The notes under the pieces: model-generated
Databases searched by the model: none
The model's input: the letters and a program-made list of their open reading frames with translations, nothing else
Told to the model about the DNA's origin: nothing
Part shown: positions 41,809 to 51,814 of the stretch, piece by piece
How positions within the stretch are numbered: position 1 is the first letter of the stretch
Layout of the letters: each line of letters opens with the position of its first letter
Translations under genes and position numbers: made by a program
Origin: Microthyrium microscopicum
Taxonomy: Eukaryota > Ascomycota > Dothideomycetes > Microthyriales > Microthyriaceae
NCBI GenBank assembly: GCA_010405405.1
Contig: MU004238.1
Span: forward strand, 259,530 to 323,529
Reading direction: 5' to 3'
DNA: 64,000 nt

Positions 41809-44190
41809 TTACTCAACATCCTCGTCATATGTCTCCCGCTCATACAAAACTTCCGGTTTGACATCGCGCCTCAACAAATAACGATTGAAGAAATAAGGAA
41901 TCTGTCTCAATCCGTACGCAGCATGTACTCTAGTTGGCACACTGAACACTTGATCCAGCTCTTCCAGTGTTTTCCCCTTTGTCTCCGGCATAAACAACAG
42001 CACAAGCCACCAACCGACAATGTTCCACGCCGCGTACCAGCCAAATGCGCCGGTTGGTGTGAATGCCGTCTGCAGGGAGGGCCAAGTGATTGAAAGAACT
42101 GCGTTGAAGAACCAAGTTGTTGCGGTGGCTAAACTCATGCCAATGGAGCGGATGTAAAGTGGATACGCTTCGGCGGAGTAGGTGAAGGGGACTGGTCCTT
42201 CACCGGGACTGTAGACCATGCCAAAGAGATAGATCCCAATGGCGATGTTGGCGACGTGGGCGACGCGGGCAGTTTCGATGTTTATCAGGAATGATAGGCC
42301 GGTGTAAAGTAGTGTCGCACTGGATTTTGGTTAGTCACTGAATAAGAGAGGGACCATGGGACATACGCCATGAGCGGGAATGTTGTCAGGAGGAGATTTC
42401 GTCGTCCAAAGGTATCAATCGTATAGATGGCTGTAAGTAAGTTAGTCCAATTATTGCGGCTAACTGGATATTTCATCGCTACATACCTGGAATAGCGAAA
42501 AGGAAGTTAATAATTCCAAATCCAAGAGACGCCGCTAGCGCTGACTGATCACTAAATCCAGCATCTGAAAAGACGGAGGACGAGTAGTAGGCTATTCGGC
42601 ATTAGCATTTGATATGTGAACTTAGATCCTGGAGCATTTACCAATAACGTTGACACCGCAGAACTAATCATTTATTAGCGAATGCATAGAAGGAAATTTC
42701 CTGAAGTACGAACCTGCTGCATGAACATGACAATTTCCGAGGCGTACATAGCTCTACGGTTTCGTGGAACTTTGACCAATTCCTTGATCTTGTTCTTTCC
42801 CAGAGAGGAAGCTTCTTCGACCTTGAGTAGTTCTGCCATGTAGAAGATATCACGAGCAGCTTGAATCTTGTTGTGGCGAAGTCGAACCATTGAGTCATAG
42901 GCGTCATGATGTCGTCCTTTTGACATGAACCTATATTACCAACTTAGCAAATTAAGACGTATATGCTGGCGGAATTGCTTACCAGCGGGGAGACTCGGGG
43001 CACATATAGACAAAGCAGCATACGATTACAGCAGGCAGCATAGCAGACGCCATCATAATGCGCCAATTGAGGCCAGTGATGTTGTGCTTGTCTGGTACAG
43101 CATAGAAGATTAGATCGGCAACATATCCCAGCATGATACCAAATGCAGTCCCTAATGAAAAGTCAGTCGGAGATAGATCCTGCAGAGTGTACAGAACATA
43201 CACATCTGTCCTACTGTTAGTGAAATCGATCTCATTTATGACATTTATGATAGAGCAAAACTTACCTGCCACTGCATCACCAAAGCACCACGAATCGCCG
43301 GTGGAGTTGACTCAGCAGCATAAATAGGAACAGTAGCTGACTTTGGTCCAATGCCGAACCCAAGAAAGAATCTTGCCACAAACATGCTACTCAAGTCAGT
43401 CGGCCGTCACTTCTTCTTTAAAGCGAGGAATCTCACCTCCACCAGCTATTAGTAAAGGCCTGCCAAAAGCACGCAGCTGCAGAGAAGAAACAAGTCAAGA
43501 AGATTGTCCCTCTCCTCCCAAACCAATTATTGAAAGGCGTCGTCAACCAGCATCCAAGAAATGCACAGCAAATGTAAGGCGCACTGTTGACAAGTCCAAT
43601 AAGCCAAGTACTTCTTGGGTCTTTTCCGCCGATTCCAAATTGCGGGCCATAGAATAGCTGGGCTCCATTGACAACTGTCTCGTCCTGTATCACTTCTGTC
43701 AGCGCTCCTTCAGTAAACCCGTGGGTGCTATCGAGATACATACCATGCCTTGCACTGCAGCACAGGTCGAACACAACACAATAACTAAATACAGCAACGG
43801 TGGCTGACTCCAACGATTCGTATACTCTTTGTGCAGCACGGCCATCTCTTCTTCCTCAATCAGTCCTTGCAAGCGACTGTATTTCTCTGGCCGCTGTGCT
43901 AAGATTGCGCCCATTTCAAAAGCGCGGATGTCGCTTTCTTCCATGATGCCGTGCTCTTTGCAGTAGTCGCGACCAGCTTCGCGCAGGTCAGCGATAGCTA
44001 AGCCCGCGAGCGGATTTGCCAACTTGGCGTTGATGTTGTTGGTGGCATAATCCACGATAGAGCGACGCTGGCTGCGCGAGCCGGAGGTGGCTACTGAAGC
44101 ATTACGTGCTGGATCATTGGGGCGAACTGGAGGTTGTTCAGTGAGCTTTTCGCTGGGTTTCTCGTTGTAGTCAGTTCCTGTCGAGGCCAT
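41809..44190 (-). CDS. MFS sugar transporter-family protein
   Basis: A minus-strand gene of about eight to ten exons. The start MASTGTDYNEKPSE precedes a long cytosolic N terminus. Segment 1 lies near LLYLVIVLCSTCAAVQGM, followed by DETVVNGAQLFYG. The sugar-transporter marks follow: FGRRGTIFLTCFFSAA, FLGFGIGPKSATVPIYAAES, PESPRW, DTFGRRNLLL, and near the end PFTYSAEAYPLYIR and PETKGKTLEELDQVF. These are the usual motifs of the sugar-porter subfamily. The substrate is unknown; several fungal relatives carry polyols or oligosaccharides. The exact splice sites between 42.2 and 43.8 kb are approximate, but each exon is recognisable. Confidence 0.88.
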
Positions 44191-45129
44191 GGTGTGAATT
44201 GCTTTGGTGGTTGGTTCTTAGTAGTTGTTTGACGCTACAACGGCCTGCTCTCATTATAGCTAGAAATATTAGTTGGAAACAAGTCTTAGATTCGAAAAAT
44301 TGAAGTCATGAAAGGATTAGAGAAGATTCCGTGTTGCGGACATGGGCGGAATATGAACCAACATATCGGGGAGACTTTTGCGGTGATCCTTGTGCCATTG
44401 AGATAGTGAGCACGAGGTACATGACGTTGAATTCTGTTCTTGGTGATTCTATCTACGAATACCAGGCCGTTATTTGCGTTCAGCGTTGAGGATCGACAGC
44501 GGAGAAGTCTGGGGATCATTCACTAGCTGGGGTTGTTGGTCCTTTTGTCGCGGTAAGCTTTTTCCAAAAGAGTGCCCACGCACGCCACGTTGCTCAGACA
44601 TATCTTAACAAAATGTCTCTTGGCTAGCAGTCCTAAATTCAAAAATTTACACTCTGCTTTATCAATTTCCAAATCTCAGTCTCCTGTAGGCAGAAGAGAA
44701 ACGCCAACAGAAGATTTCTTCAAAGTTCAGTTGGAGCAAGGCTCCTTATAGGGAACGCACGGTGACGTCAATGTCAGCCTTGCGTGGATCTGAGGTTTGA
44801 CTGAACGAGGGTCACGACAGGCAAAAAGGACCCTAGATTGTCCAAACCATGCGGCATAAGCATAGAGATTCCTTGGCTGTATTAACCAGCCGGCAAGATG
44901 AGGACCCTTTTCCAACACTTTTGGGGGTAATCGACGGTAAGATTTGCGCATCGCTGATTGGTCAGCCTTGCTCGCCATCGTTCAGCCTTGTCCGCTAAAG
45001 GATGCTTGATATGTGGCAGTTTTCAGTTTTTTCCATTGATTGGCCTAATGGTCATCAAATTGAGAGCTATTGATGGAGTGTAATGAACTTTGAGTCCGAA
45101 GACTTAACATTGTACATTCGCGATATATT
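44191..45129. other. intergenic between the transporter and array 2
   Basis: No array member was found here by start and Cys spacing, although a TGTTGCGGACAT string at 44332 superficially resembles the C-G-H core. The transporter promoter lies at its left end. Confidence 0.4.
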
Positions 45130-45276
45130 CTAACCTTTTGCCACAGACCCACAAATCCCAGGTCGAGCTATATTGGGATATTCCCGTCAGTCACAATAAC
45201 CCGTATCGATGCAAGGTCTAGGCTCAACATCTGTATGGCCGCACTCAGTGTATTCAGCATCGTATTTCCAAAACAA
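45130..45276 (-). pseudogene. array 2 copy 1, decayed MC-type relic
   Basis: The minus-strand frame reads LFWKYDAEYTECGHTDVE from a TTG in place of ATG, with Phe for Cys2. Cys12, His14, Cys22 and GYCD follow. A stop replaces the Trp of the CGW motif, then REYPNIARPGICGS shows the terminal pair broken to Cys and Ser. It aligns without gaps to copy 2 of this array, 420 bp away. Confidence 0.6.
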
Positions 45277-45540
45277 CTACTTCGGTGAGCAATTTTTGGT
45301 AGTAGGGGTAAGTGATCATGACAGAAGCTTTAAATCTGCGAAGAGGCAGCCAATCCATGTTTTTCGAATCTGCATTACTAGAGACTTTTACAAATTATTG
45401 AACATCTTTACATAGCCCAGAGGTGAAGGGATAAAAAGACTGGTCTTTATGTTAATAGGTTGCAGTCAGATCATGTGAATGTTCGATTCTGTGATGCATG
45501 TCCCCTTTCTTCTATGCACCAGATTATGCAGAAATGTATT

Positions 45541-45696
45541 TCAACAGCCGAATATTGCATCTCCGCATGGACGGCAGTATCCCACTTTCGATATCTGAGG
45601 ATATTCCGTCCATCCGCAAGGCCCTCCAGGACATGGCTTGTCCTCAACGATGGTGTGGAAGCAGTCAGTGTAATAGATATGATATTTGTAGCACAT
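45541..45696 (-). CDS. array 2 copy 2, small MC-type cysteine-rich protein
   Basis: The 51-residue frame starts MCYKYHIYYTDCFHTIVED. It has C2, C12-F-H14, C22, C27-G-W, C41 and C44, and ends in C51. The CGWTEYP segment matches array 1 copy 3 (CGWTERP). An upstream in-frame Met 99 bp earlier would add a hydrophobic stretch, but siblings start at MC. It is intact. Confidence 0.7.
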   Translation of the reverse strand: MCYKYHIYYTDCFHTIVEDKPCPGGPCGWTEYPQISKVGYCRPCGDAIFGC

Positions 45697-45992
45697 TTTG
45701 TCCTGATTCAAGCAATATTTGGTGTTCTTGAACGGTGAGAATGACAACAATAGGCAGAAAGCAGCCCAGAAATCAGTCCAGAAAGAAGGTTTCATATGCT
45801 ACCAACACCTGGCAGTGATGTTAGCTCGATGACGTCTCTCCCATCCATATTGACCTCAGCGGGTTATATAAATCGCCCCTAAACATGTACTTCAGGTACT
45901 ATCACTATCACCGCTCAGAATTCCTAGACAGATCCCTCATCAGCTAATGTTAATTTATCATGAGGGGGGTACGAATTGGTTAAAGCTCTTAC

Positions 45993-46151
45993 CTACTGTC
46001 CCTGAACCATCTTGTCGAAACATGGCCTGCAAATTCCTGGCTTTGCTATTTGTGGTTCATCTTGATAGCCACAAGGTGACTTCTCGCATGGTCTCTTTTC
46101 AATGAGGGTATGCCGGCAATCGATGTAATAAACGTGATATCTTTTGCACAT
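45993..46151 (-). CDS. array 2 copy 3, small MC-type cysteine-rich protein
   Basis: The 52-residue frame starts MCKRYHVYYIDCRHTLIEK and ends FDKMVQGQ. It shows C2, C12-R-H14, C22, C27-G-Y and a terminal CRPC at 41 and 44, and is the closest relative of copy 2. It is intact and intronless. It is easily missed because it is below 60 codons. Spacing to copies 2 and 4 is 455 and 452 bp. Confidence 0.72.
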   Translation of the reverse strand: MCKRYHVYYIDCRHTLIEKRPCEKSPCGYQDEPQIAKPGICRPCFDKMVQGQ

Positions 46152-46435
46152 CTTGATTTCAATTCTGGTTGGATGTTGTATGTACGGGGCGTAGGTCTTT
46201 AAAGATGCATCTCGGATTTTCAGGGGCTTGGAAAAGCCGTCTTTATTGTTGGTTTCGACGAGTGAACATGTCGAATCACTTCACGTTTAGTATCTGGGTA
46301 TTGCTAGTTACTGTAGTAGCCATTCTCCTTGCGTTGCTATGAGCTTTGAATGAGTTTTCATGTCACTAAATAATCCATCTTATACTCAAAGTAAATTAGA
46401 GAATTCTTCATGATTGCTCACTAAGCCATATCCTG

Positions 46436-46603
46436 TCACAGCCCAAGTTGTCTGCAAATTCTACAACGTTTGGCTTTAGCCACTTCTGGATATTCACGAA
46501 CATCGCAAGCATTCCTCCCATATTGTCGGGCGCGATCGCATAGTCTAAACTTTCTCTTGGTATGACCACAACTTGTATAGTAGATGGTCTTATTCGTACA
46601 CAT
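46436..46603 (-). CDS. array 2 copy 4, small MC-type cysteine-rich protein
   Basis: The 55-residue frame starts MCTNKTIYYTSCGHTKRKF. It has C2, C12-G-H14, C22, C33, C47 and C50 (CRIC). The REYPEVAKA block matches array 1 copy 1 (REYPEVARA), linking the two arrays. A longer frame in another phase overlaps it but lacks any family mark. TATAAAA lies 92 bp upstream. Confidence 0.73.
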   Translation of the reverse strand: MCTNKTIYYTSCGHTKRKFRLCDRARQYGRNACDVREYPEVAKAKRCRICRQLGL

Positions 46604-46688
46604 ATTTCGTTACTTTTATGATGATAGTCTTGATTGAAATTCTGTGTTGGCTCTAGAAAGAAAAGCTTAGAAACGCAGCATAGTAGGC

Positions 46689-46695
46689 TTTTATA
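46689..46695 (-). promoter_or_regulatory. TATA box of array 2 copy 4
   Basis: GCGGGTATAAAAGCC on the minus strand lies 92 bp before the ATG at 46603. The position and GGTATAAAAGC context match array 1 copies 12 and 16. Confidence 0.65.
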
Positions 46696-46843
46696 CCCGC
46701 TCAATCAAGAAGACAAAATATTGTACGGTGATGTCGCAGTAGAGAGTTATACCTCTCAATAATCAGAGCAAGAAGATTTCCTCAGACCCAGTTTGAAAGT
46801 AATCGCCGTGGTGGTGGTCAACTGGCTAACATGGAATCACTGC

Positions 46844-47038
46844 TTATGCTTCAGCATCCGATTCTTCATTTTCATCCTCCATTTCACAGTATGGGCATAA
46901 AGAATCGCTCGTGACCTCCTCCTCCAGGTGCTGGAAATAGATGCAATCCGCAGCTAGATCCCCAGCATAGTCACATATATCGTAACTTGGACACATATGG
47001 CTGCATTGCGTGTACAATACTTCAGCGAATGTACACAT
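46844..47038 (-). CDS. array 2 copy 5, small MC-type protein with acidic tail
   Basis: The 64-residue frame starts MCTFAEVLYTQCSHMCPSY. Cysteines lie at 2, 12, 16, 22, 32, 47 and 50, with His14. The terminal CPYC is followed by an acidic tail (EMEDENEESDAEA). An in-frame Met at 47275 would add 79 residues that translate the leader and a TATATATATA tract; I reject that start. It is intact. Confidence 0.7.
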   Translation of the reverse strand: MCTFAEVLYTQCSHMCPSYDICDYAGDLAADCIYFQHLEEEVTSDSLCPYCEMEDENEESDAEA

Positions 47039-47398
47039 GGTAGCTTCGTTACTGTACGAGGATAAGCAGTGTTGCTGGGAGTTAGTGGGATAAGAATTCC
47101 AAAGATGATAGTGGTAAATCGGAATGTTTGAAGGATAGTAATCAGAAGATGGGTGGACCGGGAGGTATATATATATGGGAGTAATATGGCAGTGAAGTTT
47201 GTCATCAGAGACCAGGAAGATGCGGTTGTTGTTACATTTGGAAAGACGCATTGTGACAACCTTTTTTTCCGGCATGTATTTATTGATTACCTAGTCTTCT
47301 ATTTGCATCATTGTTTACTTCTGCGCGATCTATAATAACTTCACGGGTCAAATTCATCCAGTCTCCGAAATCTTTTCGTGATTAAGTGCCTGAAGAGA

Positions 47399-47596
47399 TT
47401 AATTCCATGAGTTATTCACATCGTCCATCCATCTTTCGACCCGAGTGACACATCCTGAACAAATGCCCGTCTTAACTTGAGGATCATAGTCTAGAGTAGG
47501 ACAATGCTGACCGAGAATGTTGGCAACAGGACACGGTCTGATCTCTTGCGTCTTGTGTTTGCAGTCGTGGTAAGTTGTCACAACGTTCCAGCACAT
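47399..47596 (-). CDS. array 2 copy 6, small MC-type cysteine-rich protein
   Basis: The 65-residue frame starts MCWNVVTTYHDCKHKTQEI. It has C2, C12-K-H14, C22, C32 and the terminal TGICSGC pair at 46 and 49, then a 16-residue polar tail. It is nearest to array 1 copy 8 in start and layout. TATATAAA lies 89 bp upstream. It is intact. Confidence 0.73.
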   Translation of the reverse strand: MCWNVVTTYHDCKHKTQEIRPCPVANILGQHCPTLDYDPQVKTGICSGCVTRVERWMDDVNNSWN

Positions 47597-47677
47597 TCTG
47601 AGCAGATTAGGTCAATATTATTAGGAGAAGGATTCTTTTCTGTATTCTAAAAGCCTTTCCTATGAACATACGTTTGC

Positions 47678-47685
47678 TTTATATA
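47678..47685 (-). promoter_or_regulatory. TATA box of array 2 copy 6
   Basis: TATATAAA on the minus strand lies 89 bp before the start at 47596, the standard array spacing. Confidence 0.6.
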
Positions 47686-48003
47686 GAATTAGCAATTGAG
47701 AGCTCAGTGACGCAGCTATAATGTAAGACTGCGCTCGACATAACATTCCCAGACTGTAGGTATAACAGCAAATCAGGATTTAATAAAGTATGAAAGAAGC
47801 TAATCCTGTACGCTCGGAATGATTACCGGGTGTCTTTCAGACAATCCAAAGGGCCATTCCATTTCAACTTGTGACCCCGGAAACACATAGGAGCCGTCAT
47901 TTCTCATCACCAACACAGGCCGGAGGAATATGCATGAACAATTGTCTCCCGCTCTTGAGATTTAAAATAAAGACATCTCAGGTCCTTTTGGTAATCCCAA
48001 GAG

Positions 48004-48213
48004 TCATGCTTCTTTTGCTTCTGGCACAATATCATCTCCTCTAGGCACCGGACACTTGGTACACCAGCCATCCACAGAGGTTGGATTTCCGCTCCAAGCT
48101 CGTAGGGGCGTACATATCTTTCTGGTTTTCCAATAGAGCAGACAGCCAAAGAAGTTAACTCGATCTTGAATATGCGAGCATCTGAGGTAGCGCACGGCTT
48201 CTCGGCGACACAT
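48004..48213 (-). CDS. array 2 copy 7, divergent MC-type protein
   Basis: The 69-residue frame starts MCRREAVRYLRCSHIQDRV. It has C2, C12-S-H14, C24, C34 and a terminal CTKC at 51 and 54, then a 15-residue acidic tail. Insertions between Cys positions make it less typical. An upstream Met adds 20 unrelated residues and was not used. It is intact. Confidence 0.65.
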   Translation of the reverse strand: MCRREAVRYLRCSHIQDRVNFFGCLLYWKTRKICTPLRAWSGNPTSVDGWCTKCPVPRGDDIVPEAKEA

Positions 48214-48963
48214 TCTGAAGCTGGAATGTTGCGGTGTTAGACGCGGAGAGTGCAGACGTGCGATGGAGTCCAAGACAGCTGTAGTTGGGAGGGCTGGTTG
48301 CAGAAGACGTAAACATTAATGCTCCTACTGTCTAAATTTGTGCATGAGATCATAGATGGTATAAGGCGGGTTCAAATGGTGACTACTTTATGATTAAAGA
48401 TACGAAACACTGAAGTCACCGACTGAGGCGGGTGCCTTAGTTTGCTTTAATTCTTTATTTCGCTGCTCTTCATTCACCAATAAACCAGTCTTTTCTAAAT
48501 AGCTGATATCGCTATGTCACTAAGTAAGTACCTCCTTAGGTACCTAACTATAACATGTCTTTTTCATGCTAGACCGTCCATTTAGGTGCTTGATATATGG
48601 GCAGATAGTCCAGTGACACGCTGTACCTAGATATAGCTGACGGGCCAACCGTCAACTTCACCATAACGTGAAATTGCTGCGAATGATAAGGTGACGATTT
48701 TGAGGTGTTCACATTCTGCAAATCCGCCCGGACAAGTGATCTCTACTTACTACCGCGACACTCTCTACAGTTACTGGAGAAGTGCCAATAACACGCTATA
48801 ACCCAATCTGGTAAAGATTTGACTGGCTTGGTTGCTATTTCAGGGTCGAACCTATCTACTGTCATCTCCATCCCCCATCCCCCATCAGCCATCAGCCATC
48901 AGCCAACAAGACCATCTCTCTTCATTATACCCCAAATACCAAAGATCCCCTCAAAACGGCAGC
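48214..48963. other. divergent spacer between array 2 copies 7 and 8
   Basis: This 750-bp gap separates minus- and plus-strand members. It contains the tandem CCATCCCCCATC and CAGCCATCAGCCATCAGCC microrepeats at 48866-48905. No gene is seen. Confidence 0.4.
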
Positions 48964-49233
48964 ATGTGCCGTGTTATTCGACGCGTCTGCCCTAGCGGCC
49001 ACCACTGGTACGTGCCAACCGAACCGGTGTGCAAGCAAAAGGAGGCCACTGGCAAGTTTGGCAAAGAATGTCCCTGGGAGGAAGTTCTAGTGCTCACTAC
49101 AGAACTACATAATGCGGAAAGTTGCCCACAATGTCACCCGACTCGTGGCGTCTTACGAGAAGGAGTACGAAAGATTCTCACGCGCTCCTCACACGCCCAA
49201 AACTCGAATGCCATTCAGCAGATGATCTTATGA
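48964..49233 (+). CDS. array 2 copy 8, divergent plus-strand MC-type protein
   Basis: The 89-residue frame starts MCRVIRRVCPSGHHWYVPT. Cysteines are at 2, 9, 23, 36, 53 and 56, with His13 and His14. The CPWEE segment corresponds to CGWxE and the terminal CPQC to the usual pair. A C-terminal extension of 33 residues is basic and Ser-rich. It is the only plus-strand member here and the most divergent. An earlier in-frame Met at 48832 translates low-complexity leader and was not chosen. Confidence 0.62.
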   Translation: MCRVIRRVCPSGHHWYVPTEPVCKQKEATGKFGKECPWEEVLVLTTELHNAESCPQCHPTRGVLREGVRKILTRSSHAQNSNAIQQMIL

Positions 49234-50650
49234 TCCAAACTGCTTCTTGAAGGATCTGGAAATCAGGACCGAAGGCAACTTTCAGCAACAATGACTACTC
49301 TAAGCTTCATGGGGACTTTTTCTAATCCACCAACTGAATCAATGATATGATTACTCACACGAACGGAGCATGTTGTTCTCGGCCATGGAATATATATATA
49401 TACAGTACTAGGACAAAGGTTTGAGCTAGCTGTGCTTACACCACTAAAACTGACCTTTTTGCTAGCCTATTTATAAGAAATTTAGTTAAGTAAGTATAGT
49501 TGAAAATCATTATAATAGTAATTTATAACCTAAGGAACAATATATATAAGTTATATAGTTAAAGAAAAATAATTTAATAGTGAGTAACTACTTAAAGTTT
49601 GCTAATTTCTAAAAAGTTGATTTTCTCTAATAAAAGTACAAAAAAATAGTGCTTACTAATTTTCTTAGTCTTTATATCTTATTATTTTAGCTAATATTAT
49701 ACCTATACCTTTAAAACTTATATATAATAAGAATAAGAATATAAAGAATATATAGTAAAGTTTTTAGATATAGTTACTTAACTAACTTTTTTAGAATCTT
49801 TATTCTAAAAAGAGGTAGGTATTTTACTTATATTCTTAATTACTTAGCGAACTATGGCTATTTTTCTTTTAGAACTTAACATAAGGTAGAGAAGTGTATA
49901 ACTTGAATATATAATTACGAAAACCTAATTAAATAGGTACTGTTGTGGAATAATAGGCTTTATTATATTGATTGAGATATAACTAGCTTAAACCTTTGTC
50001 CCGTAACTGTACGTCCTGAACTCGTGGTTGGCAAATATCCAGGAATTTTGTCCATCCCAATCACATTTTGTATTCTATTGAACAATCTATACCAGTGATT
50101 CTCTTGATGAGGTTTCCTTCTAGGTTAACTGACCATCTGACTACATGTTTTACAGTCTGCACTTGCTCCGATACAAAGAACAGGAAAGGACCTTCGTATT
50201 TCTTTCCACCAAGGAGCAGATAGTACTGAGAAATCGGGGTCCGGTTTCCTGATCTTCACCAGCAGATTATCGCTCTATACCTTTTTTTAGAGAGCCATTG
50301 ACAGGAGAAAAGTAGGATTGCTGCCTCAAAACAAGATACAAGAGGACGAGAAAGTGGCTTATTTTCTAGCATACTCGATGGAAAATAAAACGCTCGATTC
50401 AAACGTAATAGATGACAGCCAGCGAAGTCCATGGGAGCATAGCTCTTTTGCTGTTGCAACACTTTGAAGACAAGCGCACGACAAGGCTGAAAATCCAAGC
50501 AGTTGATTGGCTATTACCCCCACCATACTACCTGCCAGTACCTCTAATTCCAAAAATTGTCGACATCAACTCTTCCCCAAGCCTTCTACACTGCCCAAGA
50601 ATCGATTCTCCCAAACGCTTCGCCACCTAGCAGTGTTCGCTCGATCCACA
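49234..50650. other. gene-free interval including the AT-rich block
   Basis: It holds the array 2 end, the AT-rich block (49430-49970) and the RRM gene promoter. No gene was recognised. Confidence 0.45.
49430..49970. repeat. extremely AT-rich block, probably decayed repeat
   Basis: About 540 bp are dominated by TATA, TTAA and AATA runs with few G or C, in sharp contrast to both sides, and all frames are closed. It looks like the outcome of repeat-induced C-to-T mutation or an AT island. No element ends or coding parts can be recognised, so no family is named. Confidence 0.5.
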
Positions 50651-51804
50651 ATGTCCGCCCTACATAAAGACTTTTGTGTCGACCACGATGAAGCCAAACG
50701 GCACAAGAAAGTCATCTATGTTACCAACGTCGACCCAGCAAGTACTCAGGAAGATCTCGAAACAGAGTTTCTTAACAGGCAGCTTCATCCAACGTGCTTC
50801 TACTGGGCTCCGAAAAAGCATCCTTACCAGTATTGCCACGTGGAATTCGACAATCCAAATACAGCGGAGACAGCAATGATTACCATCAACGGCGTAATTT
50901 TCAGAGAGAGACCACTTTGTACAGGTCCTACCTACCCCAATGTCAGGGTTAGTACACCACGCGAATTATATCACCCGGTGGCCGCTACACCTACTGACAC
51001 GGGTGAAGAAAGCTGATCGTGACGAACAAATTCGACGGGCAAACAAGAGTTACCGCAATGCGGTGGCTGCTGCATCTGGACCAGCACAAACGAAGCCAGG
51101 AAAGAGAGATCTCGCAGCTTTTGTGAGCGAGAGCGAAGATGATCATTGCCAACCATCCAGTACAAAGAAGAGATCGCGAAAAGGGGCCAACTTTTCGTCA
51201 ATTCCGGTCCATTTACCTGTTCAACATCACACTGCTTCTCGTCATACTGCCATGCCAAGGGTAAGATACTACCAGTTTCAGCACTTTCTCCAGTGGTCAC
51301 AAATACTCATCTACTCCCATCGGATCTACTGTCTACCATCGTACTTCTTGAGCGAGAATCGCTTTTATTTCCCATGGAAATCGTTAATTTCTCTGAATTT
51401 CAACGCAGTCGATGAGAAAGAAAGGCGTTACTCGTGATAAGGAGTGGATGAGAAATAGAAGATCTGATGGGAATGGGCTAGTAACACGTCCGATGATTTT
51501 GACAGCTGAAATCCACATTTTCCAGGGAGAATATAGACTGACATAAGCCTATCTATAGACCAAGGAGCAAGAAGTCGCGATGGCGATTCGAGAGCAAGCA
51601 AGAACGGCGATGGTGCAGCTTAATAATGTGAGCAGCGAAGTCGCAGTACTAGACATCGCCATCAAATACGATGCACACCTTGCCACAGCAAGGACAAGAG
51701 CGGCAGAGACTGAGAGGATACATCGGAGAGTAGCTCGAGTGTGGGAAGCCGCTGCTGAAGCAGCTGAAGCAGAGATTATGCGACAGGAGGCAGAGATGGA
51801 TTAA
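50651..51804 (+). CDS. RRM-domain protein, Pab2-like, with coiled-coil tail
   Basis: The start MSALHKDFCVDHDEAKR leads into an RNA-recognition motif: KVIYVTNVDPASTQEDLE, then YQYCHVEFDNPNTAETAMI and RERPLCTGPTYPNVR. After an intron beginning GTTAGT near 50950, a Lys/Arg-rich exon follows (KKADRDEQIRRANKSYR). Further proposed junctions at about 51260, 51411 and 51480-51562 join to the coiled coil TKEQEVAMAIREQARTAMVQ, ending at 51804. The layout recalls Pab2-type poly(A)-binding proteins. The exon joins are inferred; the last exon could be separate. Its stop is 10 bp from the NPR2 stop. Confidence 0.45.
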
Positions 51805-51814
51805 TACGCTACAA

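Noticed and set aside
44286-44519. TGTTGCGGACAT string that resembles the array C-G-H core
   Set aside because: No Cys22, no terminal Cys pair and no MC start could be aligned in any frame.
47039-47275. 79-residue extension of array 2 copy 5
   Set aside because: It translates a TATATATATA tract and leader DNA. Family spacing supports the inner MC start.
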